From Planctomycetota bacterium (GTDB taxonomy: Bacteria; Planctomycetota; JACOTG01; JAJDCM01): a stretch of DNA of 63,782 nt. The position numbers and the translations under genes were made by a program. The notes beneath the pieces were generated by a model, which worked only from the letters and a program-made list of their open reading frames with translations, was not told the DNA's origin and did no database searches. The stretch covers positions 1-63,782 of the forward strand of contig JAJDCM010000011.1 in assembly GCA_029260825.1 (NCBI GenBank), given 5' to 3'. Shown here in pieces: positions 52,277 to 60,793 of this stretch. Position 1 is the first letter of the stretch, and every line of letters begins with the position of its first letter.

Positions 52277-54130
52277 TCAGTCCTTCTGGCTCGATGAGCC
52301 CTTCTCAAGAGAAGAGGCCGGATTCATCGCCCCCAGGAGCAAGACACGGTGTTCCATTTCCTTGAGAGGCATCAAGTCGCCACGTCGGGAAGCAACGTCC
52401 ATTCCCTGCTGGTAAACCTCGCCCGCGTCCCCGAAGCGCTCAAGGGCTTCCAGGGCTTTTCCTCGGGCAAGGAAAGCGGCCGAATTGTCTTTTTGGGCAA
52501 CGCATGCGTGAGCCAGAACGTCTGCCGCTTCCTCCCATTTCCCAAGAGTCGACAGCGCACTTCCAAGGCCGAACAGAGCGACCGGATCATCGGCGTCAAT
52601 CTCGAGAACCTGAGCAAACATCTCACTCTTTCGCTGCGCGTCGGCCCGGCGCTCTTCCGCCATCTTCTGCTCTTGCTCGGCCAACGCTTCGGATCCACCG
52701 CCAGCTCCCTGAGCCAGACTCTTCTGCATGGCTTTCCCCGCCTCGTCTTCGGCGGTCGCCTTGTCTCCGATCTTCATGTAGTAGAGAGAGAGATTGGTGT
52801 TGACCATGGGCTCCTCGGGAACGACTTCCTCGAGCCGTTTGAAGATGTCGATGGCCTCATGAAACCGCTTCGCTCTCCCCAGAATCACTCCCACCGCTTC
52901 GTACCCGTCCGAAAAGGTAGGATCGAGCCGCAAAGACTCCTCGAGCATGGATAGAGCCTTTTCCTCGTTTCCGTCGGCGAAGGTGCGAATGGCCTGATCG
53001 TAGAGCAGCGTGACCCTTTCCTGTCCTTCCGGAGCCTGGTAAAACGGAAGAAGGGTGACCTTGCCGTGAATCACTCCGGCTTCACCCTTCATCTCGAGTT
53101 CTGTACCCGGAGTGCGGTGAGCGCGATCAATGTAGGCCATCACCACCCGGGAATTCAGGGTGGGAGAATAGGTCCCCGATACGAATTGCCCCACCACACT
53201 TCCGTCAGCAAGAGCAAGATCGGCTCCCAGCTCCGGAAGATCGCCTTCACCGGCACCATCGGTGAGCACCACCCCGCGCAAACCAAAGGGAAGGGAACCG
53301 TAAGTACGAACCCGGGCGATCACCTCTTGACCGAGGTAGCACCCCTTGGAATAGCTGACAGTTTGATGTTCAAGGCCCGTCTCCGGCAGAAGCCTCTCCC
53401 GTTTCGGGGTATCGACCTCAACGTGGATCATCCCGGCTTCGACCCGAAGAATGTGAAAGACCATCTGTCGGTTTTCCGAGGTCAGCAGAACCAGGCCACC
53501 GACCCGAGCCGCGTCCCGGAACACACCCTCATGACTGGCTTTTCCCTCGACGATCTTTGCCCCGATGACAAAACCGCGATCCCCCGTAAACGACCGGCTG
53601 AGGATCAGGGATCCTTCGGCAAGGCCCCCGCCGTTCGCCGGTAAGCAGGTGCAAGGAGGAAGCTCTATCCACGGACCCGCCGAAGATGGACCCATTGTTT
53701 GATCCAGAACTTCAGCGGCTTTGGGGCCTTGAAGCACCATCCATTCAAAGTCCCCGGAAACATCCCGGAGCTCGACATCATCGGCAAAGAGAAACTGATC
53801 CAGGCTCTCTTGAAGTGAAGACACGCGAGCTCGGCTCAGCACGAGGAGAAACGCTTTACCCGCTCCGGTATCGGGTAACCGATGAAGAGAAAACAACTCC
53901 AGAAGATGCCCCGTCCTCTTGACCCGGGCGGAATGATTGCCTTCACCCGGCTGAAGAGATTCGACCTCGTTGGTGACCTGGGCGTGCAAGAAGCTCGCCG
54001 CGTCTTTACCCGAGACGAGAAGAGCTCCCAGGCATGCCGGAGCAACGCCTTCGCCTGCATCCGCCATAGAAAAAAGGCCCGTCTCCCGGGCCTTTCGGGC
54101 AAGCTCAATCGATGTTTCAGAAGGCAGCAT
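52277..54130 (-). CDS. YgfZ/GcvT-like folate-binding protein fused to TPR repeats
   Basis: A protein of about 617 residues. The first 340 residues are a YgfZ-type folate-binding domain related to the glycine-cleavage T protein, with the YgfZ hallmark K-G-C-Y-L-G-Q-E. From about residue 350 several tetratricopeptide repeats follow, for example ALSMLEESLRLDPTFSDGYEA and EAIDIFKRLEEVVPEEP, with a Gln/Glu/Arg-rich segment in between. YgfZ (IBA57 in mitochondria) helps mature certain 4Fe-4S enzymes, including radical SAM proteins, which fits its neighbours on both sides. The fusion is unusual. The ATG at 54128-54130 is used; a TTG at 54151 is possible. Confidence 0.85.
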   Translation of the reverse strand: MLPSETSIELARKARETGLFSMADAGEGVAPACLGALLVSGKDAASFLHAQVTNEVESLQPGEGNHSARVKRTGHLLELFSLHRLPDTGAGKAFLLVLSRARVSSLQESLDQFLFADDVELRDVSGDFEWMVLQGPKAAEVLDQTMGPSSAGPWIELPPCTCLPANGGGLAEGSLILSRSFTGDRGFVIGAKIVEGKASHEGVFRDAARVGGLVLLTSENRQMVFHILRVEAGMIHVEVDTPKRERLLPETGLEHQTVSYSKGCYLGQEVIARVRTYGSLPFGLRGVVLTDGAGEGDLPELGADLALADGSVVGQFVSGTYSPTLNSRVVMAYIDRAHRTPGTELEMKGEAGVIHGKVTLLPFYQAPEGQERVTLLYDQAIRTFADGNEEKALSMLEESLRLDPTFSDGYEAVGVILGRAKRFHEAIDIFKRLEEVVPEEPMVNTNLSLYYMKIGDKATAEDEAGKAMQKSLAQGAGGGSEALAEQEQKMAEERRADAQRKSEMFAQVLEIDADDPVALFGLGSALSTLGKWEEAADVLAHACVAQKDNSAAFLARGKALEALERFGDAGEVYQQGMDVASRRGDLMPLKEMEHRVLLLGAMNPASSLEKGSSSQKD

Positions 54131-54162
54131 GGTGCACCAAAGGGTTATCAAGCAGCGGGGCT

Positions 54163-54549
54163 TCAGAGAGAGAAGCTCTCTCCGCAGCCACAGGTATTGG
54201 TGGCGTGGGGATTCTGGAATCGGAATCCTTTACCGTTCAGACCGGCTTCGAAGTCCAGCGTAACTCCGGCCAGGTAGATCGTGCTCTTCTTGTCGAGAAA
54301 GACCCGGAAGCCCTCGTAGTCAAGGACCGTGTCACCTTCCCGGTGCTCGGTGAATTCGAGAAGATAGCTGAGGCCGGAACAGCCTCCACCCTTGATCCCG
54401 AGGCGAAGCCCCTCTTTCTTTTCCACCTCAAGCAAACGACGCACCTCCACCTGAGCGGGCTCCGTGAGGGATACGACTCGCTGGGTCGGGGCGTTCTCGG
54501 CGGCTGGCTGGGTCGGGGTCGATTCCTGGTTCTTGCTCTCGGTACTCAT
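54163..54549 (-). CDS. A-type Fe-S carrier (ErpA/IscA/HesB family)
   Basis: A protein of 128 residues: a disordered N-terminal 25 residues, then the A-type fold with all three Cys ligands, in G-G-G-C-S-G-L-S-Y and N-T-C-G-C-G-E-S-F. A good ribosome-binding site (GGAGG, nine bases before the ATG) sets the start. It is first in the Fe-S block and probably hands clusters to apoproteins together with the YgfZ and NFU proteins downstream. Confidence 0.93.
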   Translation of the reverse strand: MSTESKNQESTPTQPAAENAPTQRVVSLTEPAQVEVRRLLEVEKKEGLRLGIKGGGCSGLSYLLEFTEHREGDTVLDYEGFRVFLDKKSTIYLAGVTLDFEAGLNGKGFRFQNPHATNTCGCGESFSL

Positions 54550-54609
54550 GGCTCGGGTCCTCCAACAACCCGTACAGGGTCTCTTAACTCATTCGATCAA
54601 CTGGTATTA

Positions 54610-54637
54610 ATAGTACATCATTCCCCCGAGGGGGCAA
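54610..54637 (-). promoter_or_regulatory. Possible promoter of the Fe-S block
   Basis: TTGCCC (54637-54632) and TACTAT (54615-54610), 16 bases apart on the minus strand, lie about 60 bases before the A-type carrier gene. They overlap a short CCCCC-GA-GGGGG hairpin (54623-54634) at the end of the preceding gene. Confidence 0.3.
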
Positions 54638-55802
54638 GCCGACTCGAAGATCCGAGCGGGTAGGAAATCTTCCCCTGGATCACCAATTCCCGGGCACCCG
54701 ACGCTGACGGCACGTTGCTGGGCACTCCTCGAAGAGTTTCTCGAGCCAAAAGGGCAAACAAAAGACACTCCTTACCATCCGGCGACACCCCGTATTCCTG
54801 ACTGGTCACCACAGGAATGGGAGAGACCTCCTCCAGAAGAGCCTGAATCAGTGCCTTGTTTTGAACCCCACCCCCCGAAAGGATGACCTCATCACACCTC
54901 TTGAAGCTGGGTACCACAAACCGGTCAATGGCAAGACGAAGACTTTTCCCCAGGGCCAACGCCGTGGAGGCCAAGAGGTCCTCAAGAGACAGCCGGTCCC
55001 CGAATCGATCCCGGAGGGCGGCAACGAATGGAGCCCCAAAATCCTCCCGTCCTGCCGACCTGGGGGGAAGCTGAGAAAAGAAAGGTCGGTCAAGAATCCA
55101 GGACACGACTTCAGGGTCCGCGTCGCCTCTACTGGCCCGGACACCGCTTTCATCATATCCCTCACCACCGCCGGTCTCGTGGCGGACAAGCTCATCCGAG
55201 ATGCAATTCGCCGGCCCAACGTCAAATGCCATCACCTCGGAAAGATCACCGGTGATCACTGACAGGTTCATGATTCCGCCCAGGTTGACCGGCAGCCTCA
55301 CCTTTCCCGGGAAGCCAAACAGAACATGATCCAGATAGGGAACAAGAGGCGCCCCCTGCCCTCCGGCGGCAAGATCCCGCTGTCGAAAGTCCGACACGGT
55401 CGTGAGCCCGACCCTTTGAACGATGCGGTCCGCCTGTCCGATCTGCAGGCTCGCGGGAGGATCCTCTCCGTCTTTTTCCGGCATGTGACACAGGGTTTGC
55501 CCATGACTTGCCACCGCATCCACCGCCAGATTGCGGGACGTCGCAACCCGATGCACCGTCTCTGCCGCTTCCCCGAAAAGATCTCCGAGGCGAGCATCAA
55601 GCCTGGCAATTTCAAAACCGTTCGCAAACGGAGCCTTGAGGATCCGCTCCCGCATCCCAGAAGGAAACGGTAGGGTTTCGAACCATTCCAACGTCAGACG
55701 GGTATCGGCCCCTCTCCCCTCGATCAACACCAGCCCGGCATCCACCCCGTCCGCCGAGGTTCCGGATAGAAGCGAAATGAGGCGGATCGAGTCAGCGGTC
55801 AT
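54618..55802 (-). CDS. anmK: Anhydro-N-acetylmuramic acid kinase
   Basis: An ASKHA-fold sugar kinase of 394 residues that phosphorylates and opens 1,6-anhydro-MurNAc during cell-wall recycling. Motifs are S-G-T-S-A-D-G-V-D at the N-terminus, ASHGQTLCH, N-L-G-G-I-M-N-L-S, FDVGPANC and the LSGGGVQNKAL ATP-site segment. Its start overlaps the murQ stop by four bases, joining the two consecutive steps of one pathway. Confidence 0.93.
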   Translation of the reverse strand: MTADSIRLISLLSGTSADGVDAGLVLIEGRGADTRLTLEWFETLPFPSGMRERILKAPFANGFEIARLDARLGDLFGEAAETVHRVATSRNLAVDAVASHGQTLCHMPEKDGEDPPASLQIGQADRIVQRVGLTTVSDFRQRDLAAGGQGAPLVPYLDHVLFGFPGKVRLPVNLGGIMNLSVITGDLSEVMAFDVGPANCISDELVRHETGGGEGYDESGVRASRGDADPEVVSWILDRPFFSQLPPRSAGREDFGAPFVAALRDRFGDRLSLEDLLASTALALGKSLRLAIDRFVVPSFKRCDEVILSGGGVQNKALIQALLEEVSPIPVVTSQEYGVSPDGKECLLFALLARETLRGVPSNVPSASGARELVIQGKISYPLGSSSRLAPSGE

Positions 55803-56710
55803 TCGCCTCCCTCGGAAAGAGCTGGCTCAAGAACCCGGCGGAGAAATCCCTCCTCCTCGGAAAGCCTCCGAACAGCCTCTTCCCGGGAGACTCCGCAATG
55901 ATGCATGACGATGGCGACCTTGACGCTATTTCCCGAAGCCTCGAGGAGAGCTCGTGCTTCTTCCTGCGACACATCGGCGATGGCGCACACGATGCGAATC
56001 GCTCGCTGCACAAGCTTGTGGCACCTGGGCTCCAGGTCGACCATCAGGTTGGAGTAGACCTTTCCAGATCGAACCATGACCCCGGTGGTGATCGCGTTCA
56101 AGATGATCTTCGTCGCCGTTCCTGCCTTTAACCGGGTCGATCCGGCAAGAATCTCGGGTCCGACGGAAAACGAAACGAGATGATCGGAAACGCGTTGAAG
56201 ATCCGGCTCCCGAACAAAGGCAATCCCGGCGGTCACCGCTCCGAGCTCTCTTGCCCTTGAAAGTGCCGAGAGAACAAAAGGTGTTCGACCCGAGGAGGCG
56301 ATGCCAATCACCAGATCCAGGTCGCCCACCTTTTTGTGATCGATGGCCAAAGATCCGGCCTGTTCATCATCCTCGGCGCCTTCAATGGATCGAACCAGAG
56401 CCTGCTTGCCCCCCGCGATGATCCCTCGAACCTGAGTCGGATCGGTCCCGAATGTCGGCGGGCATTCGGATGCGTCAAGAACCCCGAGCCTACCGCTCGT
56501 CCCGGCGCCCACATAGAGAATGCTGCCCCCGCGCCGGAGGCAATGGACCCCTGCATCCACGATCGGAGCAATTGACTTCACCGCAAGGAGAGTCTTTTGC
56601 GCCCCGACTACCGCATCCTCCACCACAAGACGAATCACGTCCTCGGTGGAAAGAATGTCGAGATGAGCCGAGTCAGGATGACGCTCTTCGGTAACCGGCA
56701 GCTCGCCCAT
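55799..56710 (-). CDS. murQ: N-acetylmuramic acid 6-phosphate etherase
   Basis: An enzyme of 303 residues that cleaves the lactyl ether of MurNAc-6-P to give GlcNAc-6-P. The signature G-A-G-T-S-G-R-L-G-V-L-D-A-S-E-C-P-P-T-F is complete, including the catalytic Glu. The SIS-domain sugar-phosphate site and the helical C-terminus (VSQEEARALLEASGNSVKVA) follow. The ATG at 56708-56710 has GGAGG five bases upstream; the open frame to 57043 runs inside the radical SAM gene. Directly followed by anmK. Confidence 0.94.
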   Translation of the reverse strand: MGELPVTEERHPDSAHLDILSTEDVIRLVVEDAVVGAQKTLLAVKSIAPIVDAGVHCLRRGGSILYVGAGTSGRLGVLDASECPPTFGTDPTQVRGIIAGGKQALVRSIEGAEDDEQAGSLAIDHKKVGDLDLVIGIASSGRTPFVLSALSRARELGAVTAGIAFVREPDLQRVSDHLVSFSVGPEILAGSTRLKAGTATKIILNAITTGVMVRSGKVYSNLMVDLEPRCHKLVQRAIRIVCAIADVSQEEARALLEASGNSVKVAIVMHHCGVSREEAVRRLSEEEGFLRRVLEPALSEGGE

Positions 56711-56729
56711 CACAACCTCCACCAGACTG

Positions 56730-58076
56730 TCAGGCGACAGCTTGGCCGTCACCACTGGAGCGCTGGGCTTCCATTTCCGCCTGGAACGTCTGGAAGTCTC
56801 GATAGATTTCCATGACTTCCTCGTGCTTGATGGAGGGTTGATCGAGGTGCATTTCCGGATCTTCGTACCAGGCGACCTTGGTCTGGTCGATCTCCGGAAT
56901 ATAGCCGGACTCCACGCATTGATCGTAGAGCTCGGTCCCGGGGAAGGCCTGATAGATGAAGACACAGACGACGCTCGGTTGAATTCGACGGTTGAGCGCA
57001 AGGGTCTTTCGAGCCAGCTCCGCCGTCTCATTGGGAAGTGCAATCATGTTGAGTGCCGTGGTCTCGATCCCTGCGTCGTGGGCATTGTGGAACGCCTGAA
57101 CCAGGTAATCGTTGCTCATCTTCCGATGGAGGATCTTCTCCCGGAAGGCCTCATCCCCGTGCTCCACTCCCATGAGAATCATGGTGCAACCGGCCTGCTT
57201 CAGCAGATCGAGAACCTTGGGGCGACTCTGTTCCGGTCGAAGGAATACCGTGAAGGGAAGGCCAATTTCCTTGGAGTAGCGATCGGCAAACTCTCGAAGC
57301 CAGGCCATGTTCAGCCCGAAGATCTCATCCCAGAATTCGAACTTTCGTACCGTGTACCGCTCGACGACTTCCTTCATCTCACCGATGAGATGGTCCACCG
57401 ACCGAACCCGGGTGAACTTCCCGAGGCCCTTGTACATCTTGAGGAGAGCGGTGTTGGAGCAGTAGGTACAGACATATGGACAGCCCTTGCCCGCGGCAAT
57501 GGGCATGTTGTATTTCTCGTGAAAAATGGTCGCTCGTGCCGTGTTCTCGAGCAGGTTGTCAAAATCAAAGATGTCTCGATCCCAGTAGGGGAATTCGTCG
57601 AGGTTATCGACGAGGGCACGAATCTCGTTTTTCTTGATCGAACCGTCTTCACGATTCTTGACCCACAAGTTCTTGATCTCGGAGTAATCCCGTCCTGCTT
57701 CGAGAGCTTCAGCAAGCTCAAGCATGGCGTATTCACCCTCACCAAGACAGAGGATGTCGACAGGATCGTGACCGATGACTTGTTCGGCGTAGAAGGTCGG
57801 GTGATACCCGCCCACGATGATCGGGATCTCGGGAAGCGCCGTCTTGGTGACCTTGGTAAATTTCTCCACCGCGGGCCACTGGAAGGTCATGCAGGAGAAC
57901 GCGATCAGCTCGGGCTTTGAGTCCACGATGAGCTTCTGGTAGTCCTCATCGGATGTCGAGTAGTCGATCCGGTGCATTTGCACGTCATGACCGTTCTTCT
58001 TGAGCCAGGCAGACAGGGCTGCCACACTCGCGTTGAACCACTTGTCGAAAGAAAACTCAACGAAGAGGACGCGCAT
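56730..58076 (-). CDS. B12-binding radical SAM protein
   Basis: A protein of 448 residues with an N-terminal cobalamin-binding-type domain (VLFVEFSFDKWFNASVAAL, IIVGGYHPTF, CLGEGE) and a radical SAM core with C-P-Y-V-C-T-Y-C. The architecture is that of BchE-like methyltransferases and cyclases. The substrate is unknown; roles in hopanoid, lipid or peptide modification are all possible. AAGGAG lies five bases before the ATG. It has its own promoter and lies 19 bases upstream of murQ. Confidence 0.85.
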   Translation of the reverse strand: MRVLFVEFSFDKWFNASVAALSAWLKKNGHDVQMHRIDYSTSDEDYQKLIVDSKPELIAFSCMTFQWPAVEKFTKVTKTALPEIPIIVGGYHPTFYAEQVIGHDPVDILCLGEGEYAMLELAEALEAGRDYSEIKNLWVKNREDGSIKKNEIRALVDNLDEFPYWDRDIFDFDNLLENTARATIFHEKYNMPIAAGKGCPYVCTYCSNTALLKMYKGLGKFTRVRSVDHLIGEMKEVVERYTVRKFEFWDEIFGLNMAWLREFADRYSKEIGLPFTVFLRPEQSRPKVLDLLKQAGCTMILMGVEHGDEAFREKILHRKMSNDYLVQAFHNAHDAGIETTALNMIALPNETAELARKTLALNRRIQPSVVCVFIYQAFPGTELYDQCVESGYIPEIDQTKVAWYEDPEMHLDQPSIKHEEVMEIYRDFQTFQAEMEAQRSSGDGQAVA

Positions 58077-58119
58077 CGCATCTCCTTAAATGAAATTGAC
58101 TCATACGTAACTTCCAGCC

Positions 58120-58137
58120 CTGACTACTCATAGTCAG
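58120..58137. repeat. Perfect 7-base-arm hairpin in the leader of the B12/radical SAM gene
   Basis: CTGACTA (58120-58126) and TAGTCAG (58131-58137) pair around a 4-base loop. It lies between the candidate promoter and the ribosome-binding site and may act as an operator or RNA hairpin. Confidence 0.45.
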
Positions 58138-58159
58138 AGTATCGATATCCCGGGGACCA

Positions 58160-58189
58160 AGTATAGAGCCACGCACCAAGGCCGGGCAA
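58160..58189 (-). promoter_or_regulatory. Candidate promoter of the B12/radical SAM gene
   Basis: On the minus strand TTGCCC (58189-58184) and TATACT (58165-58160) are 18 bases apart, about 85 bases ahead of the ATG. Confidence 0.5.
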
Positions 58190-58191
58190 GT

Positions 58192-60726
58192 CTATTCCCC
58201 CTCGTTCTCGGGCTCTGGCCCCGAGTCCGGTTCCTGGGGCTCTTGCGCTTCCGTCCTGGGGTCGGAATACCCCAGGTTCTCGAGCCGATCTATGAGTTCC
58301 TGGGTTATCTCGGCAGTTCCATAGGCATCCCCCAAGGGATGATCCTTCTTATATTGTACAAGGAGATCCTGAAGCTCCTGAAGAATCGCCGGCATATCGG
58401 CGGCAATGTTTCGGAGCTCTTTTGGGTCCTCGCCAAGACAATACAACTCCCACTCCTCAAGGATCCCGTGAAACCGGGAAAGATCGATGAATCCACGAAT
58501 CTGGGCCGCAATGGGGCTTTCGTCCATCCCCGGGGAGTGGACCAGCTTATAGGGAACTCCGTCGACCTTCGTGCGAATCATGACCCGTTCGAAAAGAGTG
58601 TGATCTTCCGCAAATGCCGGGGTGTGAGGTTGTCCGTCGCCGTGCAACAGACCGGCAAAGTTGTTCCCGGAAACGTCGGATTCGGGGTAGGGAAAATCGA
58701 GCAAGCTGAGCAACGTGGGAAGAACATCGAGGAGCTCCACTTGATCGGGAACCCGGGTTCCCCGTCTCGCCTCAAGACCAGGACCGGAGATGAGCAACGG
58801 AACCCGGACCATCTCTTCATAGAGCGAGTGGCCATGGGTCGCAAATCCGAAATGATCCCAGAAGTCCTCTCCATGATCTGAAAGGACAACCCGATAGCAC
58901 CGGTCTTCGATCTGGTTTTCCTTGAGAACCTCGAACAGGCCTCGAAGTTCCTGATCAACATGGCGAATCCCCGCGTCGTAGAGCTCGGAGACAAACCCGT
59001 AATCAGCGTCGGTGAGAGGCTGATTCTTCATGTTGAGAAGGAGGGACTCCATCTTCGCCCAGGAAACAGGCGGGGCAATGGGGCCATCGTATTTCCCGAC
59101 AAGCTCTTCTTTTTCCGCCGGCGGAGGATCATAGGGAGTGTGGGTCTCGTAAGTATGAACGAACACGAAGAACGGCCGATCCCGGTAGCGCTTGACGAAC
59201 CGGGAAGCCAGACCGAAAGTTTCTTCGACGAGCTTTTCTCCTCGCATCCCCCGTAGCGCTCCATCGTGGTAGGACTGAAACGCTCGATCGAAACCGTGGA
59301 CCGCGGCCACTCCTCCATCTTCGGTAAACGCCGCCGTTCGGTATCCCTGTTCTCGAAATGCTTCGATGAGATACGGAAGCTCGTCCGAGAGATGCTCCAC
59401 GTGCCAGACATGATGCTCTCTTGGATAAAGACCGGTGAAGAAAGACATGTGGGCAGAAAGGGTCTCCGGTGCCTGAGAGATCGCATTTTCAAAGAGAACC
59501 GACTCTTTCGAGAACTCATCGATGAACGGACTCGTGTTCCGATCGTAGCCGTAGCACCCGAGCCGATCGGCCCGCAGTGTGTCCAAACAGACGACCACCA
59601 CGGAAGGGAGAGGCTCCTTCGAAGGATCGATCGAGATCAGATCGGCGTTGCTCCAGACTCCGTAGTCGTATTCAGCGTTCCCGTTCGTATCGTCAGGACG
59701 CGCGGGAAACGTCTCAAAAAACAGACTGACTTCCTTTCCGGCGAATTTTGAAAGATCGACCCGTGCATCGTGCCACCTTCCATCTTCCGGGCGGGACTTG
59801 GGGTCCACAAAAAGAGACCACACTCGCTCCGGATCTTCACGACTGCCAGGAGCCACGGACACGGAAAACGTCATGCCATCCCCCGGCTTGTTCCAGGACG
59901 ATTCAAGCATGCCAAAATCAAAGTCGAGGAACGGATGGTCCGGAACCGTAACCCGGCACTCGTAGCGGGATGGAGCCGGAGCATAAAGTGCAGGCCTGAC
60001 CTCGTTGCTGATCTTCACCGAAGGAAGAAGCTCCACGAGATCCGACGTCACGGCTTCTTCCATCAATTCGGCGGTGAATCTTGCCCGAACAAGTGGGCTC
60101 TCGGTCCGCCAAAACCCGACTCTCTCAAGATCGAGGCGGGCCGGCTTTTGATCCAGGGAACCCTGGGTGTAGATGAAGCGAAAGGCGATCGAGGCGATCT
60201 TTCCCGTCCAGAGCCGGGAATCCTCCACCGGAACAACGACCCGGTGAACCTTCTCGTCGTAGGTGAAGTCAAAGGGAATGGAACGAGCAAAATCGAGCTC
60301 TTCCCCCGGCGCCGCAAAAAAGAGGCGGGGCCGATCGCTGCTGACGGATGACGACCCTGCAAGGGTAATCATCGTGACAGCTTTGGCTTCCAGGGGTTCG
60401 TCGAAGATCAGGCGAACGAGATGGTCAACTCGGGTGACCGAAAGAGAGAGGGCGTCTTCGGATCCCTCGATTCTCTTGGCCCCGGTGATCGATAATTTGA
60501 CACCATCAAGCAGAGAAATGGGAACATCCAGGGAGGAACCGGCGCTAAACTCGATCCGCTTGATCAGAGAGGGTTTTTCCTCGATCAGCGTACCCATGGC
60601 ATCATCTTGAAGGAGCCTGAAACAATCGATAGCAACCGGCGCATCGCTCCCGGATCTCAGCCACAAGACGAGAATCGAAAGCGGGATGAGCCCCAACAAG
60701 ATGTATATGAGCGTCTTGCGTACCAT
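58192..60726 (-). CDS. Large sulfatase-like protein with N-terminal beta-rich domains
   Basis: A protein of 844 residues. An N-terminal membrane segment (residues 5-23) anchors or exports it. Residues 30-365 form beta-rich modules, the last with the pattern DGRWHDARVDLSKFAGKEVSL that is also found in its divergent neighbour. The AlkP-superfamily domain starts with VVVVCLDTLRADRLGCYGY (Asp382), has A-P-E-T-L-S-A-H-M-S-F-F-T-G (Thr422, His426) instead of C-x-P-S-R, and a second metal motif LSDHGEDFWDHFGFATHGHS. The motif L-E-N-L-G-Y follows near the end, before an acidic Pro/Glu tail. A non-Cys sulfatase-like hydrolase or transferase; substrate unknown. Confidence 0.82.
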   Translation of the reverse strand: MVRKTLIYILLGLIPLSILVLWLRSGSDAPVAIDCFRLLQDDAMGTLIEEKPSLIKRIEFSAGSSLDVPISLLDGVKLSITGAKRIEGSEDALSLSVTRVDHLVRLIFDEPLEAKAVTMITLAGSSSVSSDRPRLFFAAPGEELDFARSIPFDFTYDEKVHRVVVPVEDSRLWTGKIASIAFRFIYTQGSLDQKPARLDLERVGFWRTESPLVRARFTAELMEEAVTSDLVELLPSVKISNEVRPALYAPAPSRYECRVTVPDHPFLDFDFGMLESSWNKPGDGMTFSVSVAPGSREDPERVWSLFVDPKSRPEDGRWHDARVDLSKFAGKEVSLFFETFPARPDDTNGNAEYDYGVWSNADLISIDPSKEPLPSVVVVCLDTLRADRLGCYGYDRNTSPFIDEFSKESVLFENAISQAPETLSAHMSFFTGLYPREHHVWHVEHLSDELPYLIEAFREQGYRTAAFTEDGGVAAVHGFDRAFQSYHDGALRGMRGEKLVEETFGLASRFVKRYRDRPFFVFVHTYETHTPYDPPPAEKEELVGKYDGPIAPPVSWAKMESLLLNMKNQPLTDADYGFVSELYDAGIRHVDQELRGLFEVLKENQIEDRCYRVVLSDHGEDFWDHFGFATHGHSLYEEMVRVPLLISGPGLEARRGTRVPDQVELLDVLPTLLSLLDFPYPESDVSGNNFAGLLHGDGQPHTPAFAEDHTLFERVMIRTKVDGVPYKLVHSPGMDESPIAAQIRGFIDLSRFHGILEEWELYCLGEDPKELRNIAADMPAILQELQDLLVQYKKDHPLGDAYGTAEITQELIDRLENLGYSDPRTEAQEPQEPDSGPEPENEGE

Positions 60727-60793
60727 GGCTAACGGAACCTATATTTACCGGATCGCACGTTTCTTGTCTCCGCCCTTCCAGGAGTTGACACCC

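Noticed and set aside
56742..57920. A 392-codon open frame antisense to the B12/radical SAM gene
   Set aside because: The opposite strand has a clear Cys motif and ribosome-binding site; this frame resembles nothing.
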